Positions 23,891 to 33,367 of a DNA stretch of 64,000 nt are shown piece by piece. Position numbers and translations under genes: made by a program. The stretch spans positions 2,788,001 through 2,852,000 of the forward strand of contig NZ_CP030941.1 in the NCBI RefSeq assembly GCF_036621415.1, read 5' to 3'. The notes under the pieces were generated by a model. The model was not told where the DNA came from, did not search any database, and saw only the letters and a program-made list of their open reading frames with translations. How positions within the stretch are numbered: the first letter of the stretch is position 1; each line of letters starts with the position of its first letter. This DNA comes from Nitratireductor thuwali (lineage in GTDB: Bacteria > Pseudomonadota > Alphaproteobacteria > Rhizobiales > Rhizobiaceae).

Positions 23891-26334
23891 AGCTTGTGGA
23901 ATACCGCACTCGGGTCGACCGGCTTGCAGACCACCTGCCCTGGGCGGCGCTGGCCGCGCCTGGCGTCATTCTCAACAAGGATGGCAGTTTTCAGCGAACC
24001 TTCCGATTCCGCGGACCCGATTCGGAAAGCGCGACCGACGCCGAGCTCGTCTCAATCTGTGCGCGCGCGAACAATGCGCTGAGAAGGTTCGGCTCCGGCT
24101 GGGCCTTGTTCTTCGATACCGAGCGCATCGAGGCTCTGGACTATCCGGAATCGCAGTTCCCCGACGCTGCGTCATGGCTGATCGATCAGGAGCGACGCGC
24201 GGCCTTCGAGGGCAAAGTTGCGCATTTCGAGAGCCACTATCACCTGACCGTACTGTTCATGCCGCCACCGGATAGCCAGGCACGGGCAGAAAGCGCGCTC
24301 GTGGAGTCCAGTCACAAGCCAGGAGAAAGAAACTGGCGCCAAGAACTGGCGCAGTTTCGCGATGCGACTGACCGCGTTCTGGATCTTTTTTGCGGCTTCA
24401 TGCCGGAAGTGCGCGCGCTTGACGATGCCGAAACATTGACTTTCCTGCACGGCACCATCTCGAGCAGACGTCACCCGGTCGCCGTGCCGGAAACACCGAT
24501 GTATCTCGACGGCGTGCTGGTCGACACGCCGCTCATTGGCGGCCTTGAGCCGGTTCTGGGGGACCAGCACCTGCGCACTATCACCATCCTCGGTTTTCCG
24601 AGCGCCACCCGGCCCGGAATTTTCGACGCACTGAATCGTCAGGACTTTGGTTATCGCTGGGTGACGCGCTTCATTCCACTCGACAAGACGGAAGCCGCCA
24701 AAACCCTGACCCGATTGCGCCGGCAGTGGTTCGCGAAGCGCAAGTCAATCGCCGCCATCCTGCGCGAGGTGGTTACCAACGAGCCGGTACCGCTGGTCGA
24801 CAGCGATGCCGACAACAAGGCGCACGATGCTGATGCTGCGCTGCAAGCGCTGGGCAGTGATCACGTCGGCTTCGGTTATCTCACCACCACCGTGACAGTG
24901 TGGGACGAGGAGCCTCAGGCTGCTGAGGAGAAGCTTCGAGCAGTCGAACGCGTTGTCAATGGGCTTGGCTTTACAGCCATCCGCGAAACCGTCAACGCGG
25001 TCGAGGCGTGGCTCGGCTCGCTGCCCGGCCACGTCTATGCCAATATCCGCCAGCCGCTCGTCCATACCCTCAATCTGGCTCATCTCATGCCCTTGTCATC
25101 GGTGTGGGCCGGCCCGGCGCTCAATGAGCATCTTGCCGAAGTGACCCAGACGGAGTGTCCACCGCTTCTTTTCGCCGAAACCAGCGGCTCGACACCATTC
25201 CGGCTATCCACCCATGTCGGTGATGTCGGCCACATGCTGATCGTAGGGCCCACCGGCGCCGGCAAGTCGGTGCTGGTCTCCCTGATAGCCCTGCAGTTCC
25301 GGCGCTATGACGGCGCGCAGGTCTACATCTTTGACAAGGGCAACTCCGCCCGTGCGGCAACGCTCGCCATGGGCGGCGAGCACCACGTGCTGGGCGCAGA
25401 CGGATCATTGGCCTTCCAGCCACTGAGAAACGTCAACCAACAGGCCGACCGCAGTTGGGCTGCCGAATGGGTTGCCGGCCTGCTGGCTCACGAGAAGGTC
25501 GCTGTCACGCCGGAGTTAAAGGAAGCTGTCTGGTCGGCGCTCACAAGCCTTGCCACCGCACCGGCGGATGAACGCACCCTGACCGGCCTTTCCGTGCTGC
25601 TTCAGTCCAACGCGCTAAAGGCTGCGCTCATGCCCTACACGCTGGATGGGCCTTTCGGCCGGCTGCTCGATGCCAATGACGACCGGCTGGCGCTGTCGGA
25701 CGTGCAGTGTTTCGAGACCGAAGAACTGATGCATGAGGAAGGCGTCGTCCTGCCAGTGCTTACCTATCTGTTCCATCGGCTCGATCAACGGTTCGACGGG
25801 CGGCCCACGGTACTCATCCTCGACGAAGCGTGGGTCTATCTCGACAACCCGCTCTTTGCCGCCCGCATTCGCGAATGGCTGAAGGTGCTGCGCAAGAAGA
25901 ACGTGTCGGTGATCTTCGCCACACAGTCGCTCGCCGACATAGCCGGTTCTTCCATTGCGCCGGCGATAATCGAGAGCTGCCCGCAACGCATTTTCCTGCC
26001 TAACGATCGCGCCATCGAGCCGCAGGCACGGGCGGCTTATGACCGGTTTGGTCTGAACGAGCGGCAGATTGAGTTGATCGCCCGCGCCACCCCAAAGCGC
26101 CACTACTATCTGCAGTCGCGCCGCGGCAACCGCCTGTTCGAGCTCGGACTAGGTCCAGTCGCACTGGCTCTCTGTGGCGCCTCCGATCCGGCCGCGCAGA
26201 CCCTCATCGATACCATCGTTTCCGAGCACGGGCGGGAGGGCTTCGCCGCGCAGTTCCTCAGCGCACACGGCCTCGATTGGGCCGCTGAGCTTCTCGGGCA
26301 ATTCCCTCAACCACGCAAGGAGCAATCATCATGA
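23884..26334 (+). CDS. trbE: Conjugal transfer ATPase TrbE (VirB4 family)
   Basis: 816 residues from the ATG at 23884; a TTG at 23875 is the alternative. The opening LPWAALAAPGVILNKDGSFQ is characteristic of TrbE. Walker A GPTGAGKS (about 454-461), Walker B VLILDEAWVYLDNP (about 643-656), and SVIFATQSLADIAGS with ESCPQRIFLPN complete the VirB4 C-terminal ATPase. It powers pilus assembly and substrate transfer. Full length, no frameshift. Confidence 0.95.
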   Translation: MLKLVEYRTRVDRLADHLPWAALAAPGVILNKDGSFQRTFRFRGPDSESATDAELVSICARANNALRRFGSGWALFFDTERIEALDYPESQFPDAASWLIDQERRAAFEGKVAHFESHYHLTVLFMPPPDSQARAESALVESSHKPGERNWRQELAQFRDATDRVLDLFCGFMPEVRALDDAETLTFLHGTISSRRHPVAVPETPMYLDGVLVDTPLIGGLEPVLGDQHLRTITILGFPSATRPGIFDALNRQDFGYRWVTRFIPLDKTEAAKTLTRLRRQWFAKRKSIAAILREVVTNEPVPLVDSDADNKAHDADAALQALGSDHVGFGYLTTTVTVWDEEPQAAEEKLRAVERVVNGLGFTAIRETVNAVEAWLGSLPGHVYANIRQPLVHTLNLAHLMPLSSVWAGPALNEHLAEVTQTECPPLLFAETSGSTPFRLSTHVGDVGHMLIVGPTGAGKSVLVSLIALQFRRYDGAQVYIFDKGNSARAATLAMGGEHHVLGADGSLAFQPLRNVNQQADRSWAAEWVAGLLAHEKVAVTPELKEAVWSALTSLATAPADERTLTGLSVLLQSNALKAALMPYTLDGPFGRLLDANDDRLALSDVQCFETEELMHEEGVVLPVLTYLFHRLDQRFDGRPTVLILDEAWVYLDNPLFAARIREWLKVLRKKNVSVIFATQSLADIAGSSIAPAIIESCPQRIFLPNDRAIEPQARAAYDRFGLNERQIELIARATPKRHYYLQSRRGNRLFELGLGPVALALCGASDPAAQTLIDTIVSEHGREGFAAQFLSAHGLDWAAELLGQFPQPRKEQSS

Positions 26335-27047
26335 TGCAGCATCACCTTCTTGTTGCAGTAGCCCTGATGGCCAAGACGATCACCGGAGCGATTCAACCGG
26401 CCTTCGCCATCACCGTGTTTGATCCGTCGAACTATGCACAAAACGTGCTGACGGCGGCGCGATCGCTGGAGCAGATCAACAACCAGATCCAGTCGCTGCA
26501 GAACCAGGCAACGATGCTGCAGAACATGGCACGGAACATTCGGCGTCTGGATTTCTCCTCGCTCGGCCAGCTCACCGGCGCACTCAACCGCATCGACGGC
26601 CTGATGATTCAGGCGGAGGGGTTGAGCTTCGAACTCGACCAACTCGACGAGGAATGGCGCGAGCAATATCCGGAAAGCTATGACGGCACGATCAAGGTCA
26701 GCGATTTGGCGGCGGCTGCACGCGAGCGCTGGCAGAGCACAATGAAGGCCTTCCGCCAGACCATGCGTGTCCAATCGCAGATTGTCGAGAATGTCCACGC
26801 CGACGGCAATCTTCTCGTCGATCTCGTCAGCCGCAGCCAGAGCGCCGTCGGGGCACTGCAGGCCCAGCAGGCCGCAAACCAGCTGATTGCGCTTTCGACA
26901 AAGCAGCAGATGCAGATTCAGACGCTGTTGGCCACGCAGTACCGGGCGCAGGCCGAGAACGCCGCTCGAAAGGCGCAGTCGGAAGAGGCTGCGCGGGAGA
27001 CGACGCGGCGCTTCCTAGGCGCCGGCACGGCCTATTCCGGAAACTGA
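26331..27047 (+). CDS. trbJ: Conjugal transfer protein TrbJ (VirB5 family)
   Basis: 238 residues. The N-terminal signal peptide ends near IQPAFAITVFDPSNYAQN, the usual TrbJ mature start. The rest is a long amphipathic helical protein rich in Gln (EQINNQIQSLQNQATMLQNM), as for the minor pilus adhesin VirB5/TrbJ. Its start overlaps the trbE stop. Between its stop (27047) and trbL (27080) there is only 32 bases, so the entry-exclusion gene trbK normally found here is absent. Confidence 0.93.
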   Translation: MMQHHLLVAVALMAKTITGAIQPAFAITVFDPSNYAQNVLTAARSLEQINNQIQSLQNQATMLQNMARNIRRLDFSSLGQLTGALNRIDGLMIQAEGLSFELDQLDEEWREQYPESYDGTIKVSDLAAAARERWQSTMKAFRQTMRVQSQIVENVHADGNLLVDLVSRSQSAVGALQAQQAANQLIALSTKQQMQIQTLLATQYRAQAENAARKAQSEEAARETTRRFLGAGTAYSGN

Positions 27048-27079
27048 TCCCAGCTCAACAGTAAGAGGAGAGCGGCGGC

Positions 27080-28402
27080 GTGCATGACCTCGGCGTCATC
27101 GATCGGTTCATGGAGACCTTCATCCGCTACATCGACAGCGGGTTCGGCCTCGTTTCAGGCGACGTCGCCTTCCTCACCACCATCCTGATCAGCATCGACA
27201 TCACACTGGCTGGTCTGTTCTGGGCATTCGGCGGCGAACCCAACATTCTCGGTCGGCTGGTCCGCAAAGTTCTTTATGTCGGCGTCTTCGCCTTCATCCT
27301 GAACAATTTCGCCAACCTCGGCGACATCATCTACCGCTCATTCGCTGGACTTGGAATCAATGCATCCGCCGGCAATTTGTCCGCCGACGACCTTCTGCGG
27401 CCCGGCCGTATAGCGGCCACGGGCTTCGAGGGCGCCTGGCCGCTGCTCGATCAGGCCAGCCAACTCCTGGGTTTCCCCGAGTTCTTTGGCAATGCGCTGA
27501 CCATCTTCGTGCTGCTACTGGCCTGGTTTCTGGTCATCATCGCCTTCTTCATCCTTTCCATCCAGCTCTTCATCACCATCCTGGAGTTCAAGCTCACTAC
27601 GCTTGCTGGCTTCGTCTTGGTCCCCTTTGCGCTGTGGAACCGATCGGCATTCCTGGCCGAACGCGTGCTGGGCAATGTGGTTGCGTCCGGCATAAAGGTG
27701 ATGGTGCTCGCCGTCATCGTCGGCATCGGCACCACACTTTTCGGCGAGTTCGCATCGGCGTTGCAGGGGCAGGAACCCGACCTTGCTGCCGCCATGTCAC
27801 AAGTGTTGGGTGCCCTGTCGCTGCTCGGCCTCGGCATCTTCGGGCCGGGGATCGCTTCCGGTCTGGTATCGGGCGCACCGCAACTCGGCGCGGGTGCGGC
27901 GTTGGGGGCAAGTGCGGCGGCAGCCGGTGCAACGCTCATCGCCGGTGGTGCGGCCTACGCCGGCGTCCGCGCGGGAACCGGCGGAAGTCTTGCCGCCATC
28001 CGCGCCGGTACGGCTATGGGCTCGGCCGCCTCCACAGCTTGGCAGATCCGGCGCGCAAGCTCGGCGGCCTCCGGCCTGTCTGGCATGGCCGCAGGGATGG
28101 ACGGTGTCACCCGCGCAGCCGGCGGTGCCATCATGCGTCAAGCGCAGTTCGCCGCCGAACCATTAAGACGTAGCGCTGATGCCGGCCGTCGCGCTGCTTG
28201 GGCCGCGACCGGCGGTGCGTCGACAGCCTGGGTGCCGGAAACATCCTCGACCGCCGTGCCTAGTGCCGCGCCGGCCTGGGCAAGACGCTTGCGCTCTGAG
28301 CAGGCCGCCCGTGCGCATCGCCACGCCGCTATGCAGGCCGTCCGCGATGGCGACCGGCCGGCAAGCGGTGCCAATCCTTCCCTCAATGACAAGGACGACT
28401 AG
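27080..28402 (+). CDS. trbL: Conjugal transfer protein TrbL (VirB6 family)
   Basis: 440-residue polytopic inner-membrane channel protein. The GTG start follows AAGAGGAG. The opening IDRFMETFIRYIDSGFGL is typical of TrbL. At least five hydrophobic helices occupy about 30-260. Then a long Gly/Ala-rich region (about 255-365) leads to a variable Arg/Ala tail. It forms part of the translocation channel with TrbD and TrbF. Its stop directly abuts the trbF ATG. Confidence 0.93.
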   Translation: MHDLGVIDRFMETFIRYIDSGFGLVSGDVAFLTTILISIDITLAGLFWAFGGEPNILGRLVRKVLYVGVFAFILNNFANLGDIIYRSFAGLGINASAGNLSADDLLRPGRIAATGFEGAWPLLDQASQLLGFPEFFGNALTIFVLLLAWFLVIIAFFILSIQLFITILEFKLTTLAGFVLVPFALWNRSAFLAERVLGNVVASGIKVMVLAVIVGIGTTLFGEFASALQGQEPDLAAAMSQVLGALSLLGLGIFGPGIASGLVSGAPQLGAGAALGASAAAAGATLIAGGAAYAGVRAGTGGSLAAIRAGTAMGSAASTAWQIRRASSAASGLSGMAAGMDGVTRAAGGAIMRQAQFAAEPLRRSADAGRRAAWAATGGASTAWVPETSSTAVPSAAPAWARRLRSEQAARAHRHAAMQAVRDGDRPASGANPSLNDKDD

Positions 28403-29134
28403 ATGATCTTCAAGCGACCCGTTCAACGCTACGGGAAGACACCTGAACCGGTAACGCCTTACCAAAAGGCGGGGCAGCTCTGGGACGAGCGTATCGGCTC
28501 GGCTCGCGTGCAGGCCCGGAACTGGCGTCTCATGGCCTTCGGATGCCTGACACTGGCAACAGGCTTGTCCGGTGGACTCTTATGGCAGTCGATGCAAAGC
28601 CGAGTCGTGCCTTACGTGGTCGAGGTCGACCGCTTCGGCGAAGCACGTGCGGTCGCGCCAGCCATCCAAGACTATGAGCCATCCGATGCCCAGATCGCTT
28701 GGCACCTGGGCCGGTTCATTGCCAACGTCCGTTCCGTTTCCACCGATCCGGTCATGGTGCGGCAAAACTGGCTGTCGGCCTATGACTTCGCCACAGACCG
28801 CGCAGCGCTCTTCCTCAACGAGTACGCGAAGGCGAGCGACCCCTTCGGCCGGATCGGCACCCGCAGCGTGTCGGTGCAGGTGACCAGCGTTGTCCGGGCC
28901 TCCGACAGCTCGTTTCAGGTCAAGTGGACCGAGCAAATCCATGAACGGGGAAGCCTCGCCAGCACGACCCGCTGGACTGCCATTCTCACCGTAGTGATCC
29001 GATCTCCGAGAAATGCCGATCAGCTGCGCAGGAACCCGCTGGGCGTCTTTGTTAACGCAATCGACTGGTCGCGTGAACTGGACAGCGCCGCACCGACATC
29101 CATTCGCCCGAAGGAGGCCACCGATGTACAATAG
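28403..29134 (+). CDS. trbF: Conjugal transfer protein TrbF (VirB8 family)
   Basis: 243 residues. N-terminal cytoplasmic part with PVTPYQKAGQLWDERIGSA, one membrane helix (about 45-65), then a periplasmic NTF2-like domain with VPYVVEVDRFGEARAV, as in VirB8. It bridges the inner membrane and periplasmic core. The 3' end overlaps trbG by 11 bases. Confidence 0.94.
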   Translation: MIFKRPVQRYGKTPEPVTPYQKAGQLWDERIGSARVQARNWRLMAFGCLTLATGLSGGLLWQSMQSRVVPYVVEVDRFGEARAVAPAIQDYEPSDAQIAWHLGRFIANVRSVSTDPVMVRQNWLSAYDFATDRAALFLNEYAKASDPFGRIGTRSVSVQVTSVVRASDSSFQVKWTEQIHERGSLASTTRWTAILTVVIRSPRNADQLRRNPLGVFVNAIDWSRELDSAAPTSIRPKEATDVQ

Positions 29135-30149
29135 AGTTCGAACGTTGGGCACGCTGTTGATCGTTTCGACATCGGCACTGGCCGTTTCAGCCTGTGCGTC
29201 GAAGAAGGTGCCCCCGCCCGAGATTTCATATGACGCGGCTGACTTTAGACAGGCGATCATAGAAGCAGCGCCCGACAAGCCGGTGAAGATCGTCGAGGTC
29301 CCAAAGCCTCTGCCGCTACCAGGCCAGTTGCAGCCCGGGACGGACAAGTTCGTAGAGGACAAGCGAGCGCCCGAGGAACGTGTCGCGGATGCCAACAAGG
29401 CGGCAACGCAGGAGCCTACCAAGCATGGCTATGTAAATGCGGTGCAGGTCTATCCCTATGCCGAAGGCGCGCTTTACAGGCTCTATGCAGCACCCGAACG
29501 GGTTACCGACATTGCCCTGCAGCCGGGCGAGACGCTTACAGCTGTGTCGGCCGGCGACACCGTGCGTTGGGTGATCGGCGACACGGTCAGCGGCTCCGGC
29601 GAAAAGCAGCGCACCCACATACTCGTCAAGCCCTTTGCGCCGGGCCTGAAGACCAATCTGGTCATTACGACCGACCGCCGTTCGTATCATCTGCAGCTGG
29701 AAAGCACTGAGCGAACCGCGATGGCAGCAATCTCTTGGACGTACAGCCAGGACCAGATCATTGCATTGCGCAGGCGCAATGCTCGAGCCGAGGCGGCGAT
29801 GCCCGTTGCGTCGAACGTGGCCCTTGAAAACCTTCGCTTCCGTTATGCCATTGCCGGCGACCGTCCAGCATGGCGACCGGTGCGTGCCTTCGACGACGGT
29901 CATAAGGTCTATATCGAATTCCCGCGCCGTATCGATCAGGGCGAGGCGCCGCCACTTTTCATCGTCGGTGCTGATGGGAACAGCGAACTCGTCAACTACC
30001 GCATGCGGGGCAACTACTACATCGTAGATCGCCTCTTTGCTGCGGCCGAACTACGGCTGGGCACGAAGCCGCAACAGGTCGTGCGCATCACCAGGACCGA
30101 CGGCCGGACACGCCGCCGCACATTCCTGTTCGGCCGTTCGAGCAGGTGA
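29124..30149 (+). CDS. trbG: Conjugal transfer protein TrbG (VirB9 family)
   Basis: 341 residues from the ATG at 29124, which follows GAAGGAGG inside the end of trbF. The signal peptide ends in a lipobox-like VSACAS, so it may be a lipoprotein. The C-terminal VirB9 domain is clear: FRYAIAGDRPAWRPVRAFDDG, VYIEFP, then FAAAELRLGTK. It forms the outer-membrane-linked ring of the core complex. Confidence 0.93.
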   Translation: MYNRVRTLGTLLIVSTSALAVSACASKKVPPPEISYDAADFRQAIIEAAPDKPVKIVEVPKPLPLPGQLQPGTDKFVEDKRAPEERVADANKAATQEPTKHGYVNAVQVYPYAEGALYRLYAAPERVTDIALQPGETLTAVSAGDTVRWVIGDTVSGSGEKQRTHILVKPFAPGLKTNLVITTDRRSYHLQLESTERTAMAAISWTYSQDQIIALRRRNARAEAAMPVASNVALENLRFRYAIAGDRPAWRPVRAFDDGHKVYIEFPRRIDQGEAPPLFIVGADGNSELVNYRMRGNYYIVDRLFAAAELRLGTKPQQVVRITRTDGRTRRRTFLFGRSSR

Positions 30150-30160
30150 GAGGGCAGGTC

Positions 30161-31375
30161 ATGACCGACACATCCGCTTCCCATGCTTCTCCCAAAGTTA
30201 ACCCCGAACGCTTGCAGCTGCGGGCCTCACCGCGCCACGCCGTGCGCTTCAAACGCGGCTTGATCATCGTCATCGCTGCCCTGGGCTCAGGGACGATCCT
30301 AGGCGTCACCACGATCGCACTGCAGGGGCCGGCATTGCGACTTAAAGATCAGGCGGAAGAACTCTACCACACGGAGCGCAAGCCGATGGCCGAGGGACTC
30401 GAAACGCTTCCGCAAGACTATTCCGAGGTCAAGCCCGAAACGCCGATGCTTGGGCCGCCGCTGCCCGGTGACCTTGGAGGTCCCATCCTTGAACGTCAGC
30501 GCCAGCTTGGTATCGCACCGGGGCAGGAGGTTTCCGCCGAGGAACAGCGTTTGGCCCAGCAGGCAATCCAGGCCCGTGAGTCGGAGGTTTTCTTCCGGAT
30601 CGAGAATAAGGCCGATACGATGATTACCGCCGAAAGGAAGCGCCTTGGATCCAAGCCTATGGAAACTGCATTGCCACCAGAAGCCAGGTTTGCGCCGGCT
30701 TCCGTGGCGCCGGCCGAAGGAGATCAGAACAACCAGCAGCGCAAGCTCGATTTCATCGGTCAGCGCGCTACGGAGGGGATTTACAATCGCCATGCCTTGC
30801 AAACGCCTGCTTCGCGCTACCAGATCATGGCTGGAAGCGTGATAGCTGCCAGTTTGATCACCGGCATCAATTCCGACCTGCCAGGCCTCGTCGTCGCTCA
30901 GGTCACCGAGAACGTGTTTGACACGGTGACCGGCAGCGTTCTGTTGATCCCGCAGGGTTCGCGTCTCGTCGGTACATACGACAGCGTCGTCGCCTTTGGC
31001 CAAAGGCGGGCGCTTCTCGTCTGGCAACGCGTCCTGCTGCCCGACGGATCATCGATCCAAATTGAAAATCTTCCCGCCACCGACGCCGCTGGCTATGCCG
31101 GACTCGAGGACGAGGTCGATTTCCACACTTGGCAGCTGATCAAGGGTGTTGCACTGGCCACTTTGCTCGGCGTCAGCACAGAACTTAGCCTCGGTCAGGA
31201 TGAAAGCGATCTCGTGCGCGCCATCCGTCAATCGACCCAGCAGAACGTCAACCGCGCTGGCCAGCGCATCACCGAAAAGAACCTCAATATCCAGCCAACT
31301 ATCACCGTTCGCCCTGGCTGGCCGCTGCGCGTTATTGTCCAGAAAGATTTGGTTCTGCGGCCTTATAGAGGCTAG
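30161..31375 (+). CDS. trbI: Conjugal transfer protein TrbI (VirB10 family)
   Basis: 404 residues from the ATG at 30161 (GAGAGGGCAG upstream); a GTG at 30146 is the alternative. One N-terminal membrane helix (about 30-50), a Pro/Glu-rich periplasmic stretch, then the VirB10 beta-barrel domain: IMAGSVIAASLITGINSDLPG, VLLIPQGSRLVGTYDS, LLPDGSSIQIENLPATDAAGYAGL. It spans both membranes. It is the last gene of the module; no trbH follows. The next 225 bases are markedly more AT-rich. Confidence 0.95.
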   Translation: MTDTSASHASPKVNPERLQLRASPRHAVRFKRGLIIVIAALGSGTILGVTTIALQGPALRLKDQAEELYHTERKPMAEGLETLPQDYSEVKPETPMLGPPLPGDLGGPILERQRQLGIAPGQEVSAEEQRLAQQAIQARESEVFFRIENKADTMITAERKRLGSKPMETALPPEARFAPASVAPAEGDQNNQQRKLDFIGQRATEGIYNRHALQTPASRYQIMAGSVIAASLITGINSDLPGLVVAQVTENVFDTVTGSVLLIPQGSRLVGTYDSVVAFGQRRALLVWQRVLLPDGSSIQIENLPATDAAGYAGLEDEVDFHTWQLIKGVALATLLGVSTELSLGQDESDLVRAIRQSTQQNVNRAGQRITEKNLNIQPTITVRPGWPLRVIVQKDLVLRPYRG

Positions 31376-31584
31376 TGCCCGCCGTGGAGCCTTTGTGAAA
31401 ATCATGAAAGTTCAAATGACAGATATAGGACTCGCAAACTGCCCGGCCTTACACCAGCAGGTGTCACCGTCAGTGCAGGAAGGAACCAAACTCTCCGCGG
31501 CTAAGCTGAGCAGAACAGACTGCACTACGTTCTCCATTGACGCGCTCTTGCTGATCAATTATCAAACAAGACTAAACAGGCTCA

Positions 31585-31598
31585 TTATACAGGTATAA
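31585..31598. promoter_or_regulatory. Probable GntR/HutC operator overlapping the -10 region
   Basis: TTATAC-AG-GTATAA: perfect 6-base arms ending two bases before the GntR ATG. A possible promoter (TTATCA, 18 bases, CATTAT) places the -10 over the left arm. HutC-type regulators bind short TATAC-containing palindromes. The rest of 31376-31584 contains no gene I can support. Confidence 0.55.
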
Positions 31599-31600
31599 GA

Positions 31601-32326
31601 ATGGTGCGACGTTCCGATGCCTCGTCACTCGGACGAGGTAAGCCCGAACAGATCGCGACCGTCCTGGAGAAGGAAATACGGTCCGGCGTTCTTGGCTTTG
31701 GCGATCGGCTGCAGAGCGAGAACGAGTTGGTCCAGCGCTTCTCGGTTAGCCGCAGCACAGTTCGCAAGGGGCTGGAGGAACTGACCTCCCGCGGCCTGAT
31801 CACCACGCGCGTCGGCATCGGTTCCTTCGTTACCTTCGACGGCAAGACGGTTGATGACGCCGTCGGGTGGTCGCAGGCGCTAGCGAATGCCGGCGCTAAC
31901 GCTGAAACACGCACCATGCGGCTGGAAGTCATGGAGGACGAGGCGCTGGCGGCGAAGCTCGAACTCGACAGCGCATTGTTCATCGCTGTCGAGCGGGTGC
32001 GAACCAATGCCAGCGACGGCCATGCGATTTCCATCGAGCGCAGCCGCCTGCCGCTGTCTGCCGAACTCGAGGATGTGCCGCTGCGCGGCCTGCGCGAGGG
32101 ATCGCTGCATCGAACGTTGCGCGCAGCAGGCCTCGTGCCGGACCATGGCGAGGAATGGGCGGATGTCGAAATGCTGAATGCCGAGGACGCTGCCATTCTG
32201 GGCTGCCCGGCGGGTACGGCATTTTTGCGGACGCGTCGGCTGACGCGGGCGACCGACGGCCGTCCGATTGAATATGTCGTCAGCCTGCTCAACCCGGCCC
32301 ATTTCGCGCTGCATCTGGAGTTCTGA
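31601..32326 (+). CDS. GntR family (HutC subfamily, UTRA domain) regulator
   Basis: 241 residues. A GntR winged helix spans about 12-75 (GFGDRLQSENELVQRFSVSRSTVRKGLEELTSRGLI). A UTRA effector domain follows (about 100-240), with AVERVRTNASDGHAISIERSRLP and FLRTRRLTRATDGRPIEYVVS, the usual small-ligand core. It heads an operon (3-base gap) with a glycohydrolase, a sugar kinase and an ABC importer, so its effector is probably an intermediate of that pathway. A palindrome overlaps its promoter, suggesting autorepression. Confidence 0.9.
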   Translation: MVRRSDASSLGRGKPEQIATVLEKEIRSGVLGFGDRLQSENELVQRFSVSRSTVRKGLEELTSRGLITTRVGIGSFVTFDGKTVDDAVGWSQALANAGANAETRTMRLEVMEDEALAAKLELDSALFIAVERVRTNASDGHAISIERSRLPLSAELEDVPLRGLREGSLHRTLRAAGLVPDHGEEWADVEMLNAEDAAILGCPAGTAFLRTRRLTRATDGRPIEYVVSLLNPAHFALHLEF

Positions 32327-32329
32327 GGG

Positions 32330-33367
32330 ATGGCGCGGGGGGCAGGGGGGACGGTCGACCGGGCGATGGGCGCTCTGATCGGCGGCGCGCTCGGGGATGC
32401 GCTCGGCATGCCGACCCAGCTGCTGTCGCCGGCGCAGATCAAGAGGGCATACGGTTTCGTGGATCGCTTTGTGGTTCCGGAAGAAGATCATCCGGTTTCG
32501 AAGGGATTGCCGGCCGGCACTGTCACGGATGATACCGAACAGACCATGCTTCTGGGGCGCCTGCTGCTGGAGTCCGGCGGCTGTTTCGATCACAGGCAAT
32601 GGGTTGCCGCATTGGTCGAATGGGAGCGGGATGTGAAGGCGCGTGGCAGCTATGATCTGCTCGGGCCGTCGACCAAACGCGCCATCGATGCGATCAATGA
32701 CGGTGCGGCGCCGGAGGAGGCGGGCCGTGGCGGCGATACCAACGGGGCGGCGATGCGCATCGCACCGGTGGGAATCATGATGCCGCCGGAACCGCTCGAC
32801 AGGCTGGTCGCCAAGGTCGCGGAGACGAGCCGGGCGACGCACAACACGTCAGTCGGCATCGCCGCGGCGGCCGCCGTGGCAGCGGCCGTCAGCAGTGGCG
32901 TTGCCGGCGCCGGCTGGCACGAGGCTTCCGCTAAGGCAGTCGAGGCGGCGCGCCTTGGGGCATCGCAAGGCCATTGGGTGGCCGGCGCCGACATTGCCGC
33001 ACGTATCCGCTGGGCGGGTGAACTGGTGCGCGGCAAGGCGGCTGCAGACGCGATCGGGCTGATCGTCGATCTGGTCGGCACCAGCGTTGCCAGCCAGGAA
33101 TCGGTTCCCGCAGCCTTCGCGGTGGTGGAAGTGGCTGGCGGCGACCCGTGGCGGGCAGCGGTGATCAGCGCCAATCTCGGCGGCGATACGGACACGATCG
33201 GCGCAATCGCCGCCGGCATGGCCGGTGCCTGCGCCAGTCTATCGAGCCTGCCGCGGGAGCATATCGCCGCCCTCAAGGGCATCGATCTCGCCGATATGCG
33301 TTCGCTGGCCACAGGCCTGGTCGGGGCGCGTTCTGCGCGCGCCGGCGGCAAGGATGATGCGGCATGA
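32330..33367 (+). CDS. ADP-ribosylglycohydrolase family protein
   Basis: 345 residues, all helical. The family metal-site motifs are all present: GALIGGALGDALGMP (about 11-25), VTDDTEQT (about 65-72), GGDTNGAAMRIAP (about 135-147) and NLGGDTDTIGAIAAGMAGA (near 282-300). DraG/ARH-like enzymes cleave N- or O-glycosidic bonds to ribose using two Mg2+ ions. Next to a PfkB kinase and an importer, hydrolysis of an imported ribosylated small molecule is more likely than protein de-ADP-ribosylation. That substrate is inference. It overlaps the kinase gene by 4 bases. Confidence 0.9.
   Translation: MARGAGGTVDRAMGALIGGALGDALGMPTQLLSPAQIKRAYGFVDRFVVPEEDHPVSKGLPAGTVTDDTEQTMLLGRLLLESGGCFDHRQWVAALVEWERDVKARGSYDLLGPSTKRAIDAINDGAAPEEAGRGGDTNGAAMRIAPVGIMMPPEPLDRLVAKVAETSRATHNTSVGIAAAAAVAAAVSSGVAGAGWHEASAKAVEAARLGASQGHWVAGADIAARIRWAGELVRGKAAADAIGLIVDLVGTSVASQESVPAAFAVVEVAGGDPWRAAVISANLGGDTDTIGAIAAGMAGACASLSSLPREHIAALKGIDLADMRSLATGLVGARSARAGGKDDAA

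Noticed and set aside
31376..31600. Attachment site at the end of the conjugation module
   Set aside because: No tRNA end and no matching direct repeat near 18.9-19.7 kb was found, so element limits cannot be assigned.
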